Shown here piece by piece: positions 62,643 to 64,000 of a DNA stretch of 64,000 bases; within the stretch, counting starts at the first letter, position 1, and the number at the start of each line of letters is the position of its first letter. The stretch covers positions 186,001 to 250,000 of the forward strand of contig NZ_JAERSG010000003.1 in assembly GCF_016735675.1 (NCBI RefSeq), read 5' to 3'. Below the pieces are notes generated by a model, which was not told the DNA's origin, ran no database searches, and worked only from the letters and a program-made list of their open reading frames with translations. The position numbers were made by a program, and so were the translations under genes. The stretch is from Nocardioides baculatus (GTDB taxonomy: Bacteria > Actinomycetota > Actinomycetes > Propionibacteriales > Nocardioidaceae).

Positions 62643-64000
62643 TCATACGTCGTCGATCTGGCGGGGCGTGTCCCCCGACGCCACGCGGCCGCGGCGCAGG
62701 TCGCCGGCGTGCACGCGCTCCTCGTCGAGCCGTCCCCGCTCCTGGGCCAGCTGGGAGGAGCGCAGCTGGTAGGGGACGGAGATGACCATCACGCCGGGCG
62801 TGAAGAGCAGGCGGCCCTTGAGCCGGAGCGCCGTCTGGTTGTGCAGCAGCTGCTCCCACCAGCGCCCGACGACGTACTCCGGGATGTAGACCGCGACGAC
62901 CCCGCGCGGGCTGGCCCGGCGGATCTCCTGGGTGTACTCGACGATCGGCCGGACCACCTCGCGGTAGGGCGAGTGCAGCACCTTGAGCGGGATGTCGAGG
63001 TGCCGGTCGTCCCACTCCTCCAGCAGCCGGTTGGTGGCCTTGGCGTCGATGCTGACGTAGATCGCCTCGAGCACGTTGGGGCGGGTGGCGCGGGCGAAGG
63101 CCAGCGCGCGCAGGGTCGGCTTGTGCAGCTTGGAGGCGAGCACGATCGCGTGCACGCGGGTCGGCATGACCTTGTCCTGCTCATCGGCCGCGAGCTCGAG
63201 CTCCACCCGGGCGTAGTGGCGCCCGATCGCCTTCATCACCATGAAGAAGAACGCCATCGCCAGGATCGTGATCCAGGCGCCCGCGAGGAACTTGGTGATG
63301 AGGACGATCACCAGGACGACGGCGGTCATGCCGAGGCCGAAGGTGTTGATCGCGCGCGAGCGCAGCATCCGACGGCGTACGGCCGGGTCGCGCTCGGTGG
63401 CGAGGTGCCGCGTCCAGTGGCGGATCATGCCGAGCTGGCTCAGGTTGAACGAGACGAACACCCCGACGATGTAGAGCTGGATCAGCTTGGTGGTCTCGGC
63501 GTCGAAGACGATGATCAGCAGGATCGACATGGCGGCGAGGAAGACGATGCCGTTGCTGTAGGCGAGACGGTCACCGCGCGAGCCCAGCGAGCGCGGCGCC
63601 AGACCGTCCTGGGCGAGGATCGAGCCGAGCACCGGGAAGCCGTTGAACGCCGTGTTGGCCGCGAGCACCAGGATGATGCCGGTGACCGTGACGACGAAGT
63701 AGAAGCCGGGCGGGAAGTGGTCGAAGACGCCGTTGGCGATCTGCGAGATCACCGGGTGCTGGTCGTAGCCCTCCGGCAGCCCGCTACCGCCGGCGGCGCG
63801 CAGCTTGTCGAGGTGGTGCGGGTCGACGTAGCGGATGCTCATCTTCTTGGCGAGGACGATGACGCTCATCATCATCGAGATCGCGATCAGGCCCAGCATG
63901 AGCAAGGTGGTCGCAGCGTTGCGGCTCTTCGGCTTGCGGAAGGCCGGCACGCCGTTGCTGATCGCCTCGACGCCGGTCAGCGCCGCACAGCCCGAGGAGA
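62643..64000 (-). CDS. APC-family permease, N-terminus beyond the window
   Basis: About 450 codons of a leftward membrane transporter, its start lying beyond 64000. Visible parts include ALTGVEAISNGVPAFRKPKS, several helices (LLMLGLIAISMMMSVIVLAK; FYFVVTVTGIILVLAANTAF), and a ~190-residue cytoplasmic C-terminal domain (MPTRVHAIVLASKLHKPTLR), as in large actinobacterial APC permeases. Its stop is ten bases before the methyltransferase start, so the two are cotranscribed. The substrate is unknown; potassium has been suggested for relatives beside trk genes. Confidence 0.85.
   Translation of the reverse strand, partial: SSGCAALTGVEAISNGVPAFRKPKSRNAATTLLMLGLIAISMMMSVIVLAKKMSIRYVDPHHLDKLRAAGGSGLPEGYDQHPVISQIANGVFDHFPPGFYFVVTVTGIILVLAANTAFNGFPVLGSILAQDGLAPRSLGSRGDRLAYSNGIVFLAAMSILLIIVFDAETTKLIQLYIVGVFVSFNLSQLGMIRHWTRHLATERDPAVRRRMLRSRAINTFGLGMTAVVLVIVLITKFLAGAWITILAMAFFFMVMKAIGRHYARVELELAADEQDKVMPTRVHAIVLASKLHKPTLRALAFARATRPNVLEAIYVSIDAKATNRLLEEWDDRHLDIPLKVLHSPYREVVRPIVEYTQEIRRASPRGVVAVYIPEYVVGRWWEQLLHNQTALRLKGRLLFTPGVMVISVPYQLRSSQLAQERGRLDEERVHAGDLRRGRVASGDTPRQIDDV

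Overview
The window comes from the chromosome of a high-GC actinobacterium, most likely a member of the Nocardioidaceae such as Nocardioides. This is an inference from the G/C-rich third codon positions, the fabG4-htdX-fadA gene order, a mycobacterial-type LexA box and the overall protein style. No rRNA or tRNA gene was seen, so the species cannot be fixed.

Positions 1-22.5 kb are ordinary core chromosome. They hold a thiolase/fabG4/htdX lipid cluster, tesB with a PAC2 gene, a fadA-fadB beta-oxidation operon, an amino-acid permease, dxs, a triple-Nudix protein with an SMP-30-type protein, a small gene under a perfect LexA (SOS) box, several small housekeeping or unknown genes, and acnA behind a perfect palindrome. 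The same core resumes at 61.4 kb with a 23S rRNA uracil methyltransferase (rumA-like) and a permease that runs off the window.

Between them, about 22.61-61.49 kb, sits a ~38.9 kb integrated element. A tyrosine integrase, an excisionase-like gene and arm-type repeats lie beside the 3' end of the rumA-like gene. The displaced original 3' end of that gene (frame, stop and a 12-bp identical core) lies at the far left end. The element backbone (56-61.2 kb) has an SSB-like gene, DUF4913-like and unknown genes and a superinfection-immunity protein. No relaxase or FtsK/TraB-type transfer gene was seen.

The cargo is catabolic. A 16-gene leftward operon (38.3 to 22.9 kb) has two catechol 2,3-dioxygenases, a histidine phosphatase, two subunits resembling phenylphosphate synthase (split PEP-synthase), a Rieske oxygenase, a zinc-ribbon protein, a HAD phosphatase, a PDR-type reductase and a full lower meta-cleavage pathway. 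The divergent side carries an unknown gene, an IclR regulator and an unusual fusion of a Rieske ferredoxin to a meta-cleavage hydrolase. The set suggests aerobic breakdown of a phenolic compound primed by phosphorylation, then oxygenated, then meta-cleaved. A second 6-gene operon (50.1-41.8 kb: CoA ligase, molybdenum hydroxylase, enoyl-CoA-hydratase-like hydrolase, MHS transporter), with a divergent PadR regulator, fits 2-furoate or a similar CoA-activated heteroaromatic acid. Two esterase-like hydrolases and a PucR-like regulator follow. The joints between modules are littered with broken genes: LuxR, PucR and MEDS-LuxR remnants, a dnaK 5' fragment and a frameshifted small gene.
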